DNA from: Branchiostoma floridae
Lineage: Eukaryota > Chordata > Leptocardii > Amphioxiformes > Branchiostomatidae
Direction of reading: 5' to 3'
Assembly (NCBI RefSeq): GCF_000003815.2
Contig: NC_049987.1
Location: forward strand, 17,959,959 to 18,023,958
Length of the DNA: 64,000 nt
The notes beneath the pieces are model-generated. The model ran no database searches, had not been told where the DNA came from, and saw nothing but the letters and a program-made list of their open reading frames with translations. Positions 11,814 through 22,324 of this stretch are shown piece by piece (within the stretch, counting starts at the first letter, position 1; every line of letters begins with the position of its first letter). The position numbers were made by a program, and so were the translations under genes.

Positions 11814-13667
11814 GACCACAGCAAGTAAATTTTATAAATGATATCCTGTGCATGCTGCCAAAACAAATTGAAATAGGGCGAAAAAAAAACAAGATAGGTA
11901 AAAAAAAAAAGATTGCTAAATTTTCAAAATAGACATCATAAACGTCGTGAGAAGAATTGTGTAATGAGTAATGACAAAACGTACAATCATTCATTCCTCT
12001 ATCCAGGAAGTGACCTAGTATAGCAAAAGTGGTAATAGTTAGTGTGGTAAACTGGTCTCAATTACCAAGTTAGCAACTACACCCATGACTTTAATAGTGG
12101 TGCAGCTTTTACAACAATCCAACTGCATTCACTTCTACACATACAGTCATAGTTACCTTGCTAGACTACAACACACCATAGTTTTTTAGTTTTGGTATTT
12201 TCTTTGGTATTTATAAGTGGACTATCTCCAAAAAATTTGTTTTTTTTTCTGAAATCACACGAAAACAAGAGTCTGAAAACTCAAACCTGCTTGAAATATT
12301 TTGTTTTGTGATGGTGCGTATGGTGTGTTGTGGGTTTGATATGGTTTGACGTTTGGCAAAATTATTCCATCATTGTTCTTATATATCTACCTATGGTAAA
12401 CGGTAAAATCCAAAACTACACCTTTCTGGTGACCTCTGACCATTTCCTTTTTATTTCCTATTGTTACACCTGCACCTGGCACATATCCCTAAGGCCACAG
12501 CAAGTAAATTTTATGGATGACATCCTCTGCAGACTGCAAAAATAGTGCGATAGGGCGAAAAAAACAAGATGGGTGAAAAAAACAAGATGGCTACATTTTC
12601 AAAAATAGGCTCCATAAAGTTGTGATGAGTGTTGTAAAAAGAATTAAAGGGACAAAACATGATATCAGAGCCAACAAGGCATTCATTCCTGTATTTAAGA
12701 CATGTACTGGTGTGGTAAAAGTGACACTAGTGTGGTAGACTTGCATCACCAACAAAGTTGGTAACCACACTCATAGCGTCCATATTGGTGTCACTTTTAC
12801 AATTATCCAATAAGTTTCACTTCTACAACTACAGTCCTGGGTACCTCGCAAGTGTCACTTCTACAAGTACAATTATCAGGCTATAACACAATATATTTGC
12901 TCATTTTGGTACTTTATCGTCATGTTGACCATCCCTGCAGAAGAAAAAAATTCTTTTTTTTTCTGAAATCAGGCGAAAATTAATGCGCGCGCTGATGTCA
13001 TCCATAATATTTACTTGCTGTGGCCTAATGTGTATATAATGGTTCGTTCCATACAGAGGTGACAGGGATAGTCACAGTTACTCTTTCTACTAGTTGTGGA
13101 TCTGTGCAGCCATCAGCTTCATATCCCTAATGTGTATATAGTGATTCACCCCGCACCAGCGGATGCCTAATTACCCAGCTGGCATGCTCTATCAGTTACT
13201 GTTACGGTATCAGTTACTGGGACCACCCTACTCCTGTCAAAAAGGGGTGTAAATAATTTTTTTTTTAAACGAACCACAAAACAACAGCAAACTTCTAATC
13301 TACTTAATAGCACAATAGGTCACACACTCTATCCCCATAGCAAAGGAAATCGCAATCCATCCAGAGGTTCTAAAGATATAGGTCCGGAATCACAAATATC
13401 CCTACCAGAAACAGTACATGCTTTTTTCAAGCATGTAATGATAAATATTTCAAGCCCTTAACGCGTCCTGTACACAAGAATGGTGCATTTCCGCGAGATT
13501 CTAGGACATGTAAAGGACTGTACAAATCTCGTTCGCAGGCAGCACACCTCCGGGTTTTGAAGGACATGTATAATTTCGAGGGATATGTAAGTCAGTTTCC
13601 ATCCTGGAAATGAGGTTTTTCGTGCAGTGCGCGTGGATGTCATCTATAAAATTTACTTGCTATGGCC
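11814..13667. mobile_element. Terminal-inverted-repeat transposon with TAA target duplication (outer element)
   Basis: The left end GACCACAGCAAGTAAATTTT and the right end AAAATTTACTTGCTATGGCC are inverted copies of about 33 bp. TAA flanks both ends (11811-11813 and 13668-13670). The paralogous 5' flank of gene B shows one TAA and no insert at the matching place (near 21332). A 3-bp TAA duplication with GGCC-starting ends suggests a PIF/Harbinger-type non-autonomous element. No transposase is recognisable. A second element of the same family is nested inside. Confidence 0.75.
12493..13025. mobile_element. Nested MITE of the same TAA-flanked family (inner element)
   Basis: A 533-bp element with ends GGCCACAGCAAGTAAATTTT and ATTTACTTGCTGTGGCC, flanked by TAA at 12490-12492 and 13026-13028. 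Its interior resembles the left part of the surrounding element (shared GGTGTGGTAAA, GGGCGAAAAAAA, CATTCATTCCT blocks). Confidence 0.75.
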
Positions 13668-13879
13668 TAATGGTGGCTACGTAGATGACAGATGACCGTA
13701 AACGCCCCCCCCCCCCCAGACGCTTTGTTGACTTAATCGCTCTCCTAGCCAGACGGTTAACGCCCATCATTAACCCAGCCACTCAGGCTAGCAATAAGCA
13801 AACTACGTATTTTAGCCATACTGCTGGATAACAACGTTTTACCCAACCAATTTATACCTCACTGTGACACATAACGACT

Positions 13880-14800
13880 CACATGTATTCTCCCTCAAAT
13901 ACATGTACACTACACCGAGAACAAGATGAACATTCGAGTGTATCGTCATTTTGAAAACCACAAGAATTCTCTGAGGGTAAAGTTTGGTCATTTTATATAT
14001 AATCAGGAGGGAAAATTAGTTCTAAAATAATGGCTACGTGTATGTGTAATAACTTCAAACCCTATTCACAACAACAAAAGACAGCTTGATTCCTTCGCCT
14101 AAAACCTGTGAGACAACGTTGGTGACAACATTCAAGCGTATCGCCATTTTCAAAACCACAAGAATTCCCTGAGATTAAAGCTTAGTCGTTTTGTATACAA
14201 TCAGAAGCATCAGGACATGCTTTCTAAAATAATATAGCTACATAATTATATATGTGATAACTTCAAACCCTGTTCACAACGAAAAAGACAGCTTGATTCC
14301 TTCACCTAGAATTTTGTACACCTAATATATTCCCACCTGTGAGACAAAGTTGGTGACAACATTCAAGCATATCGCCATTTTCAAAACCACAAGAATTCCC
14401 TGAGAGTAAAGTTTAGTCGTTTTATAGAACTCTATACAATCAGGAGGGGATATCAGTACATGTTTTCTAAAATAATAGCTACATATATATGTAACTTCAA
14501 ACCCCGTTCACAACGAAAAAAGACAGCTTGATCCCTTCTACAGGGCCGGTAGTCAGAAAAGGCCAGCAATCAGCGACCCAGTACAAATAGAAATGGCCAG
14601 CAAAAGTGTATAATGAGCCAAAAAAAGGCCCTAGAGAGCCTGCTATGGAGGCTAAACTACATATATGTATATATGTGATAACTTCAAACACTGTTGACAA
14701 CGAAAAAAGACAGCTTGATTCCTTTACTTAGAATGTATACAGTTAATAAATTCCCACCTGTGAGACAAAGTTGGTGACAACACTAAATATTTTCAAGCTT
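13880..14800. repeat. Tandem array of about 220-bp units upstream of gene A
   Basis: Four diverged units share GATAACTTCAAACC, CAACGAAAAAAGACAGCTTG and CCTGTGAGACAAAGTTGGTG. Matching points are near 14046, 14261, 14490 and 14689. Gene B's flank has a single unit at 21538-21650. The array lies in non-coding 5' flanking DNA. Confidence 0.75.
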
Positions 14801-15064
14801 GCAGTGCTGACCTCCCCGCGTCACACTCGGTCTGTAAGTAGTGCTGTCTAACCGGTTTGCCTGCCTCTTCACTTGACTTGATTTCAATAACTGGGAAGTA
14901 GTATAGTAGGGACACGCTGACTATCATTATTCTGGCGGTGCACGGTGGTGCAGGTCAGAGGGCATCGTCTGACGGCCTAGTCTAGGGGAATTTTCTGAGC
15001 TCTGGGTAGGGGTGAAAGAGGGGTCAAGTCGACCTTTTGACCCACCAAGGTAACTATGACAAGA

Positions 15065-15290
15065 CCCCCCCCCCCCAAGACCCCCCCCAAGACCCCCCCC
15101 CCTCCAATAATGAGGGACATGCCCTTATTTGGCCTTGTTGTAAGGCTCTACGCCGGTATACCTTACCTTTTTCTTTATTTTTTATCTATTTTTTTGTTGA
15201 ACCAAGGCCCAGGCCGACCTTCTAACCCGCTGAGGTAATTCTTACACCCCCACCCCCAACACCACCCCACCCCCTCTTGTGAGACATGCC
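15065..15290. repeat. C-rich low-complexity segment
   Basis: Several runs of 7-10 C separated by AAGA, and a second CCCCACCCCC-type stretch. Frames across it give proline-rich artefacts. No gene is seen between 14900 and 15900. Confidence 0.8.
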
Positions 15291-15322
15291 CTTATTTGCC
15301 CTGGTCGTAAGACTATACGCCT

Positions 15323-15612
15323 AAAGTAAGCATATTTGTCATGTACGTACGAACATATACCACATATATGTACATGCAGTGAAATATTGCTTTGGAATAG
15401 CTATACGTGTTGCTCCGGAGTAAAAAAACTGCTCCGGAGTAACAAAAACTGCTCCGGAGTAAGTGAGTAAGTATATTTGTTGTAAGTAAGTATATTTGTC
15501 ATGTACGTACGAACATATACCACATATATGTACATGCAGTGAAATATTGCTTTGGAGTAGCTATACTTGTTGCTTCGGAGTAAAAAAAACTGCTCCGGAG
15601 TAACAAAAACTT
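15323..15612. repeat. Tandem duplication of about 165 bp
   Basis: The block from TAAGTAAGCATATTTGTCATG through CTCCGGAGTAACAAAAACT is repeated almost unchanged from 15484. Each copy also contains two or three CTCCGGAG palindromic motifs. Confidence 0.85.
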
Positions 15613-15902
15613 CAAGCAACAAAGTATCTTCTCAATCTGTACTTATATATCCTGACATGAAAAAAAAATTGTATTTTTCATGTTCCACATTTTTTACAGA
15701 TCCTGACCTGAAAAAATTATATATTTTGCCCGACCGGCAAAACTAACACAACAACTACATTGGCCCTCAACATCACCGTGGGTCCTGTTTTACATCATAA
15801 CGTTTACAAAACATTCGCAATTTTTTTATATTGTGATTTTCGTGTCCGCCATCTTAGATCATCTTGTTACTAAAGCAGTGCTTTATCTGTCTTTGAAACC
15901 GT

Positions 15903-18900
15903 CTAGTTTGTTGGGCAGATATGAGATAACAGCCTGTATAGTTCACTGTTCACCATCGTTTGATCGGCGTGAACATGGTCTTTCCCCGGCTGACACACGC
16001 TCATGTCCCACGTGTCCAGCACGACCACGTCTGGATCCGCCCGGAACACCTCTCGTATCACCTCCGTGATCTGGTAAGCCATCCAGTCGCTCCCAAGCAG
16101 GTAGTACTTTAACATTCCTTTATTGTGTTCTCGCGTTGTACCAGTTCTCACGAAGACCTGCGTGTCGGGACTCCTGCGCTTGAGACGGTGTATGGCGGCC
16201 CGTATGGCGTACATTCGCGACCGGATCATGTCCAGCGGCTCGGCGGTAAAGTGAGCCCACAGACCGAGAACCACTACTGTGTTCTGGCCTCCGCGAATGG
16301 AGTCCAACACGTCGGCAGTGTAACTAAAATCGTTAAAGTAATGCCAATCTGTTATTTGAACGGGGTAGTGATGCCACTGCCAGCGAACAGAGATGTTCCA
16401 TTGGTCGTTGTCATACACTCTGACATGTGGAGGTCTTTGTGGTGTGCCGACCTTAGCTGTAACAGAAAAAAGGCACAAATCTTAGAGAATTATGTTTACT
16501 ACTTAATCAAATTAGATTTTGCTCACCACGTTTCCAAGCAGTGTACGTAGAATACAACATGACGTCCGATTTCTTTGCAATGATCTGCTAAATTACAAAT
16601 GGGTCAATTTTTTTTAATTAGAATAAGAGGGATCAAAGAAGCCATCAACATCCGAGCTTCACAACCTTCTTTGAACAGAGACGGTGGGCGACATAGACTT
16701 CCTGCAACCTATGATCCACTGCTTACTGAGTCACGTGTTCTATCTACATAACGTGACGTGCAGTGAGTTGTTCAGTCAAATTTTATGGTGAGTCCAATTT
16801 TTGTGTTTGATATTACAGTTAAACTAGTTAAGTAATGCCTTTTACTAACACAGGTTAACTTTCAAGTTAGAAATGATCTATCAAGGAGAGGAAGATTAGT
16901 TCGTTCTATTTAAAGGCAAGTTAATCTCTACTCGGCTCCAACACACACGACGCCAATCTAGCTATAGCCATAGACAAACCTAATCTCCAACCAAATCCAT
17001 GGTGCGTAATGTATAGTATCAAACTTCCCGTTTGACTCCATTAACTGGCTATACTTCTCGGCCAGCTTTGATTTTTTTATCTTATGACACCGTAGGATCT
17101 GCTTGGAGATTAAGACAAACCTTCCGGACCCATGGTGTCTGTCTTTGACAGTGGTATCACTTCCGTCAAACGTTTACACCACTGGAATTGAGAGGAGTCG
17201 CCTGTGGTAAAATAAAGTCAGACTAAAGTTCGTCGACCTTTTATATGATACATATATGATTGTAAGAAATACGTAGCGTTGTGTATGGTAATGACCACAT
17301 TTAACAAGCAAGCATTGTGTTTGTGCACATGAACATGTGCCAATGTGTACAGACACACGTGCACAGTGCACATGTGAACCCACCATTACATGTTACGTAC
17401 CTTGCGTGTGTACTGTCTTGTTAGCCAGGCATCGCCGGATGTCCTCTTTGGCAAAAACTCGGACATTGCAGACTGATGATTTCCAGACCTTGGCTGACCA
17501 ATGACCCAGTGTGACCCCAGACTCACGTGCGTCCCCGGTACACGCCGGAAGGTGTTGAGGTGTGGTCAATTCTGCCTCAAGGACACGTATTGGCTCCTTG
17601 GGGTCTACTTTAAGTTCTGTCTCAAGATATGGTCTGTGTATTGATAAGCAAAACATGAGGATAAATGAATGAGTAAGTATACATGTGTGTGTGCGTTTGT
17701 TTGTACGTGAGTGTGTCAGTGAGTGTGAAAGTAAGAGTGAGTGAACGAGCGAGTGAGCGATTGAGTAAGTGATCATAAGCGAGTGAGTGAGCAAGCGAAC
17801 GTATGAATGAGTGATTGTGCGAGCAAGTAAGCGAGTGCGTGAGTGAGCAAGCGAATGAGTTCGTGAGTGATTGAGTTAGTTGGTGAGTGAGTTAGTGAGT
17901 AAGCTTGAGTTGGTGAGTGAGTGAGTGAGTGAGTGAGTGAGTGAGTGAGTGAGTGAGTGAGTGAGTGAGTGAGTGAGTGAGTGAGTGAGTGAGTGGTTTT
18001 TGTGTCAGAAAACAAACTATGCCAAAGCCTAAGAAACAACTACAGCATGACTTTAATCATGCATACATTCAATTGAAAAACATCATTGGTGACACTTACT
18101 TTTGAAAAACTTTTATTTCCTTGCCAGACAGGAGACGAGCTGCTCTTTTCCAACTCTTGTCCGCGTCAAATCGACACATTGAAATAGAGGAACAAGGAAG
18201 TTTCTTAGGTTTCTCACAAATCCAGGTTCCGTTCACCTCCCGTTTGGAGAAATCGCACTGTTGTTGGGGCGGTAGGCTGGGGTTGGGAGAACTGAAGCAT
18301 TGTCGTGATTCTGTAGACTTCGTTTTTACGTCGACGAAGGAGCAGAAGAAGAATCTCTTGTTCGGAGTTTCTCTTGTTCTCTGTAGAACCTGCACTGCTT
18401 CACTTGGGTGGACAAGCTGAATCTTTATCTAAAGTATGAAGTATACAAAACATACCAAGGCTATGAGTTATCGCCGTGTATAAAAAGGTATATATCTTTA
18501 TTACATTCAATTAGCGGGCAATCAAGATTATTCCCGCTTGTGACGTCATAGCAGACACGGCAACCAACCGCGAAATTCGCAAAATATTTTTTTACATACA
18601 GAAAAGGAAATATTACACAAACGTACAGTTGTTATTGTTGTTATTGGGTGTGCCGACTCTCATCGCAATCAGGGGCTACGAAGACCTTACCATAGGAGCG
18701 ACTAAATCGCAATGAGCTGGAGCGAGCTGCCATTCAGTGCCATTCAGGTGACCTCAATACGACAGTAATTGCCCAAGGTGCGGCCATAGGACTGTAGGGT
18801 TGAACCACTCATATCTTTAACGTACTCGGGGTGTGGCTCTCCTAAAACATGGGACCTCCATTTAACGTCCTATCGGAGGGACGGCTCTAACCAAAGCTAG

Positions 18901-20464
18901 GAACTCATTTCCACCTGGGTGAAGTTAGGAAAGTTGCCTTTCTCGAGGACACAAGGTCGGTGAGATATCAGCGGATTTGAACCCATTACCTCCAAAATGT
19001 ATAGGACAAACACACGATCCCACTTTAATCGCAGTCGTATGGACTGAAGAATTTTTTGCGAGTTGCGGTGGCAAGTTCCGAACTAACTGCCATGTTCTCA
19101 ATGACGTCAAAGGCAGAAAATTGTCTTGACTACCTTACTACAGTAATTAGAAGTAGCATTTCTAAGATTCGATCGTCAATGAAATCAAAAGGATGTATAA
19201 TTTGAACAAAAGTATAATGTCGAACGAATGATACTGTTATACTGTGACTGAATGTGATAAGAGCTTGTTGACTTTTAACGGCAATAGCACTTTAAATCAT
19301 GGTTAACTGTATGTATCCGCAAAGAGTATTTCACTGTACTCACCGAAACGCCGCCTACCCAGTAAAGCGGGAACTGCACAGTGTAGGTACCGTTACAGTG
19401 GTCAGTGACGTGACCGGCACTACTGGCCTGTAGCGAACGGTCACTACTGACCAGTCTGGCACGGAAGAAGTCTCCTCCGTACGTCTTAGGCCTTCCTTTT
19501 TTGTCTCTTGCCACCACCCTTACGGTGAGAACGTCTCCTCGGTGATAGACATTGTCTTTACTTAAGACGGTAACGTCTGTATACCCTGGGTACGTGACCT
19601 GATCTAGGTCACTTTGGGTTGTGACTTTTTCAAGCTTGTCTCCAGTGTTGTATAGACATGAGACTTTTATTGGAAACGCGACTATTTCAGGATGAGGAGT
19701 TTTGGTTAACTTCCTTTTTGGTGAAGGGACTAGCTCGATTTGATGCCATGAGTTAGTTATTCCGAAATACGCCCGAGGTAAAGCAAAGAATTTAGCCTGC
19801 AAGATAAAAAAAAGGATGAAATAAACGATTACAAAGTGATGGTTTTGTATTACAATTTAGAAGACTTTTCTTATAATAATGGTACATTACTTTTGTTGTC
19901 TCTATGATTTGCTTTCACTTTTTCCCGTCACCGAATGCCCGCCGCTTCGTTCTACACCTAACCTTAGTTCATCTTTACCTGCGGGGTAACCTATATCCGT
20001 TGTTTTTAAAAACTAGCATTTATGGATATCAAGTCAAGGGCATTAGCTATAAATTGCAATATTTTCAAAACATTGCAGTTTGAGACAGCTTTTCGTGGAC
20101 TTGATATCACTAAATACCCTCTTAAATAACGGATATTGGCTGCCCCGTGGATAAAGGTGAAGTAGCATTAGCTAAATGTTTGGTGACTTGACAACGTAGT
20201 TAGTACAAAGTGTCTGCAAGTCCATTCTCTTATTCCTAAGTGGGTTCAGTCAAGGTAATCAAAGAAATTTGGAGAATTTTTATATTTTACAACTCTGTGC
20301 CACACTTTTCCTGGTTAACGAAGAATTCCCGTTGAAGTAATAAGTGGCAGCAACAAATTCTTCCCATGTTAACAGTAGGGGATGAAATAAAAAAAACGTA
20401 CCGTAAGTAAAATGACGACAGCCACTAGCACCGCAAACACAACAGACATCCGGGTTTGGGCCAT
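15903..20464 (-). CDS. NXPE family protein (gene B), six coding exons, 570 aa
   Basis: Coding exons in reading order: 20464-20402, 19796-19344, 18428-18100, 17633-17401, 17201-17121, 16456-15903; total 1713 nt, frame intact. Intron phases equal those of gene A (0, 0, 2, 1, 1). Residues 1-21 are a hydrophobic signal or anchor. Exon 2 is 23 codons longer at its start than in gene A. The esterase part keeps GDS at 360-362 and DxxH (DHVH) at 546-549, so the nucleophile and the His-Asp pair expected of SGNH enzymes are present. Exon 5 carries an extra Cys (QWCKRL). The donor after exon 5 (GTTTGT) is weaker than its paralogue's. It is a tandem copy of gene A on the same strand and probably acts in the secretory pathway on glycans; the substrate is unknown. 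Confidence 0.88.
17640..17998. repeat. GAGT microsatellite in gene B intron 3
   Basis: A diverged GAGC/GAGT region (about 17700-17910) followed by about 20 pure GAGT units up to 17994. It is in the same intron as the array of gene A, so the array predates or accompanied the gene duplication. Confidence 0.95.
18627..19040 (-). mobile_element. SINE-like element with AAC tail
   Basis: On the minus strand a tRNA-like region (near 18910-19010, with a B-box-like GGGTTCAAATC) is followed by a body containing CGATAGGACGTTAAATGGAGG and CAATTACTGTCGTATTGAGG, then an (AACAAT)n tail at 18627-18648. The body is shared with the copy at 61760-62057. It lies in intron 2 of gene B. Confidence 0.65.
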
Positions 20465-21179
20465 CGTGTGCTCTGTCAACACAACAAAAACCAATTAGCG
20501 CATAGCAAAGCCTTTTCAAATTTGCACAGTGTGACAGTTCCGATGCGAGTGAAGATACAATTTTAGGGATTTTAATTTGAATATTTCAAAATGTCGTCAA
20601 ATTGAAAACTAGACTAAAGCTAAGGGTACAACAAGGGTACGTGTAAATTTTATACGTGCTGTCTTCGTGACAATCTTTTGGATCCGTAAGTCAATTCAAT
20701 CAATCTGCCTCCATACGAACTCGTAGGGGATCCGACGAATTTTGGGGCACGCAGACATACCGTAGAACTTAACGTGCGGGCAAAACTTTGTGTGCCATCG
20801 GACAGCGAATTCGTGCCAGTACGGGCGACGCGCCTGCGCTGTACAGCCTGAACGTTTTCAGAACAAAACGTGGCGGACGTCCCCCCCCCCCCCCAAAAAA
20901 AAACAAACCGACAGACAGATTGCATGTACGGTGGGTTGTGCCCTTTGCTTTACTGTTTAATGTAGAGAAGGATAAAAGGATTTAATACACAAAATTAAGA
21001 AAAAAAACAGTCGGAGTAGAAAATTGCAAGAGCTTCAAAGAACACATTATGGGTGGAAAATGCCGCCTTTCAAATTTGAAACAAGGGCCAAGCAAGCTAA
21101 AATCTAGAGCAAAATATATTTTGAAGTGGGGGGGGGGGGTGTCCTGATTAAGATAGAAAAAACTAAGACAAAGATAGAA

Positions 21180-21720
21180 GGATGGCATTTGAGCCTAACG
21201 TGGACTAACGTTATGAAAGTTACTTGCCTTATGCATAATTGAGCTAGGGCACAGCAGTTTAGTTCATCCCAGACTCTAGGATAGTCTGCCCCAATACAAC
21301 AGTTACCTGCGGCTCTTGTGTCATAGGGACTAATTGTGGCTACCTAAATGGCCGTAAACACCTCCCAAACAAGAGCCTGTGTAGACTAAATCGCTCTCCT
21401 AGCCCGACAAATAGTTACCTCCCCTCATTAAACCAAGCCCGCGAGAGATAATAATAACCCAAACTACGTGTTTCAGCCATACTGCGACATATCTGGACTA
21501 CAACGTCTTACACCACCAATTTATACCCCCTCATGACGTGATAACTTTAAACCCTTTTCACAACGAAAAAAGACAGCTTGATTCCTTCACCTACAATGTA
21601 TACAGTAAATATGTTCCCACCTGTGAGACAAAGTTGTTGACAACGCCAGAGATCTTCAAAGTTGCAGTACTGACCTGTTATTGTCACACTATGTCTGTAA
21701 AGGCAGTCCAACCGGTATAG
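21180..21720. repeat. 5' flank of gene B, paralogous to the flank of gene A
   Basis: Ordered similarity to 11660-11813, 13668-13860 and 14690-14880: shared GACTCTAGGATA(TA)GTCTGCC, TCACCTGCGGCTCTT-like, ATCGCTCTCCTAGCC and CAATTTATACC segments. This shows the A/B duplication unit includes several kb of upstream DNA. No gene is seen in it. Confidence 0.7.
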
Positions 21721-21933
21721 CCGAATTAGCCTGGTCGTCCGTCCTTGACATGTGTAGAGAGAATATGTTTTCAAACAAGTGCTTTCGAAAAAAAGCTGGC
21801 CTTTCGCTCATTTTAGGTCGTGTTTGTAAAATTGTACAAAATGAGTTTCAAATTACAAATGCAGTTCCATTGTGGTGTGTTGAAAGGAACATATTTCATT
21901 TCTTTTCGGAAGGTACAACTATTGAGACTTTCG

Positions 21934-22324
21934 CGGAGGCGCGAACACGGTTGTGGTTCTCGGTCTGTGGGCTCACTTTACCGCCGAGCCGCTGGACATG
22001 ATCCGGTCGCGTCTGTACTCCATACGGGCCGCCATCCTTCACCGTCTCAAGCGCAGGAGTCCCGACACGCAGGTCTTCGTGAGGACTGGGACAACGCGAG
22101 AACACAAGAGAGGAGAGTTAAAGTACTACCTGCTTGGGAGCGACTGGCTGGCTTACCAGATCACGGAGGTGATACGAGAGGTGTTCCGGGCGGATCCAGA
22201 CGTCGTCGTGTTGAACACGTGGGACATGAGCGTGTGTCAGCCGGGGAAAGACAGCATTCACCCTGATCAAACTATGGTGGACAGTCAGCTGAACAGACTC
22301 TTGTCTCATATCTACCCAAACTAG
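21934..22324 (+). pseudogene. Orphan 3' fragment of an NXPE gene (C)
   Basis: From about 21934 the sequence matches the last exon of genes A, B and D. It runs through VVVLGLWAHFTAEPLDMIRS and the DxxH motif (KDSIHPDQ) to a stop at 22322-22324. Immediately upstream in the same frame is TGA, and the first 40-odd codons of the last exon plus all five upstream exons, including the GDS exon, are absent. The remaining reading frame is intact, with one extra residue (AAILHRL for AAIHRL). Without signal peptide or GDS nucleophile it is most simply a truncated pseudogene. Alternative: it serves as a 3' exon donor for another transcript. Confidence 0.75.
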
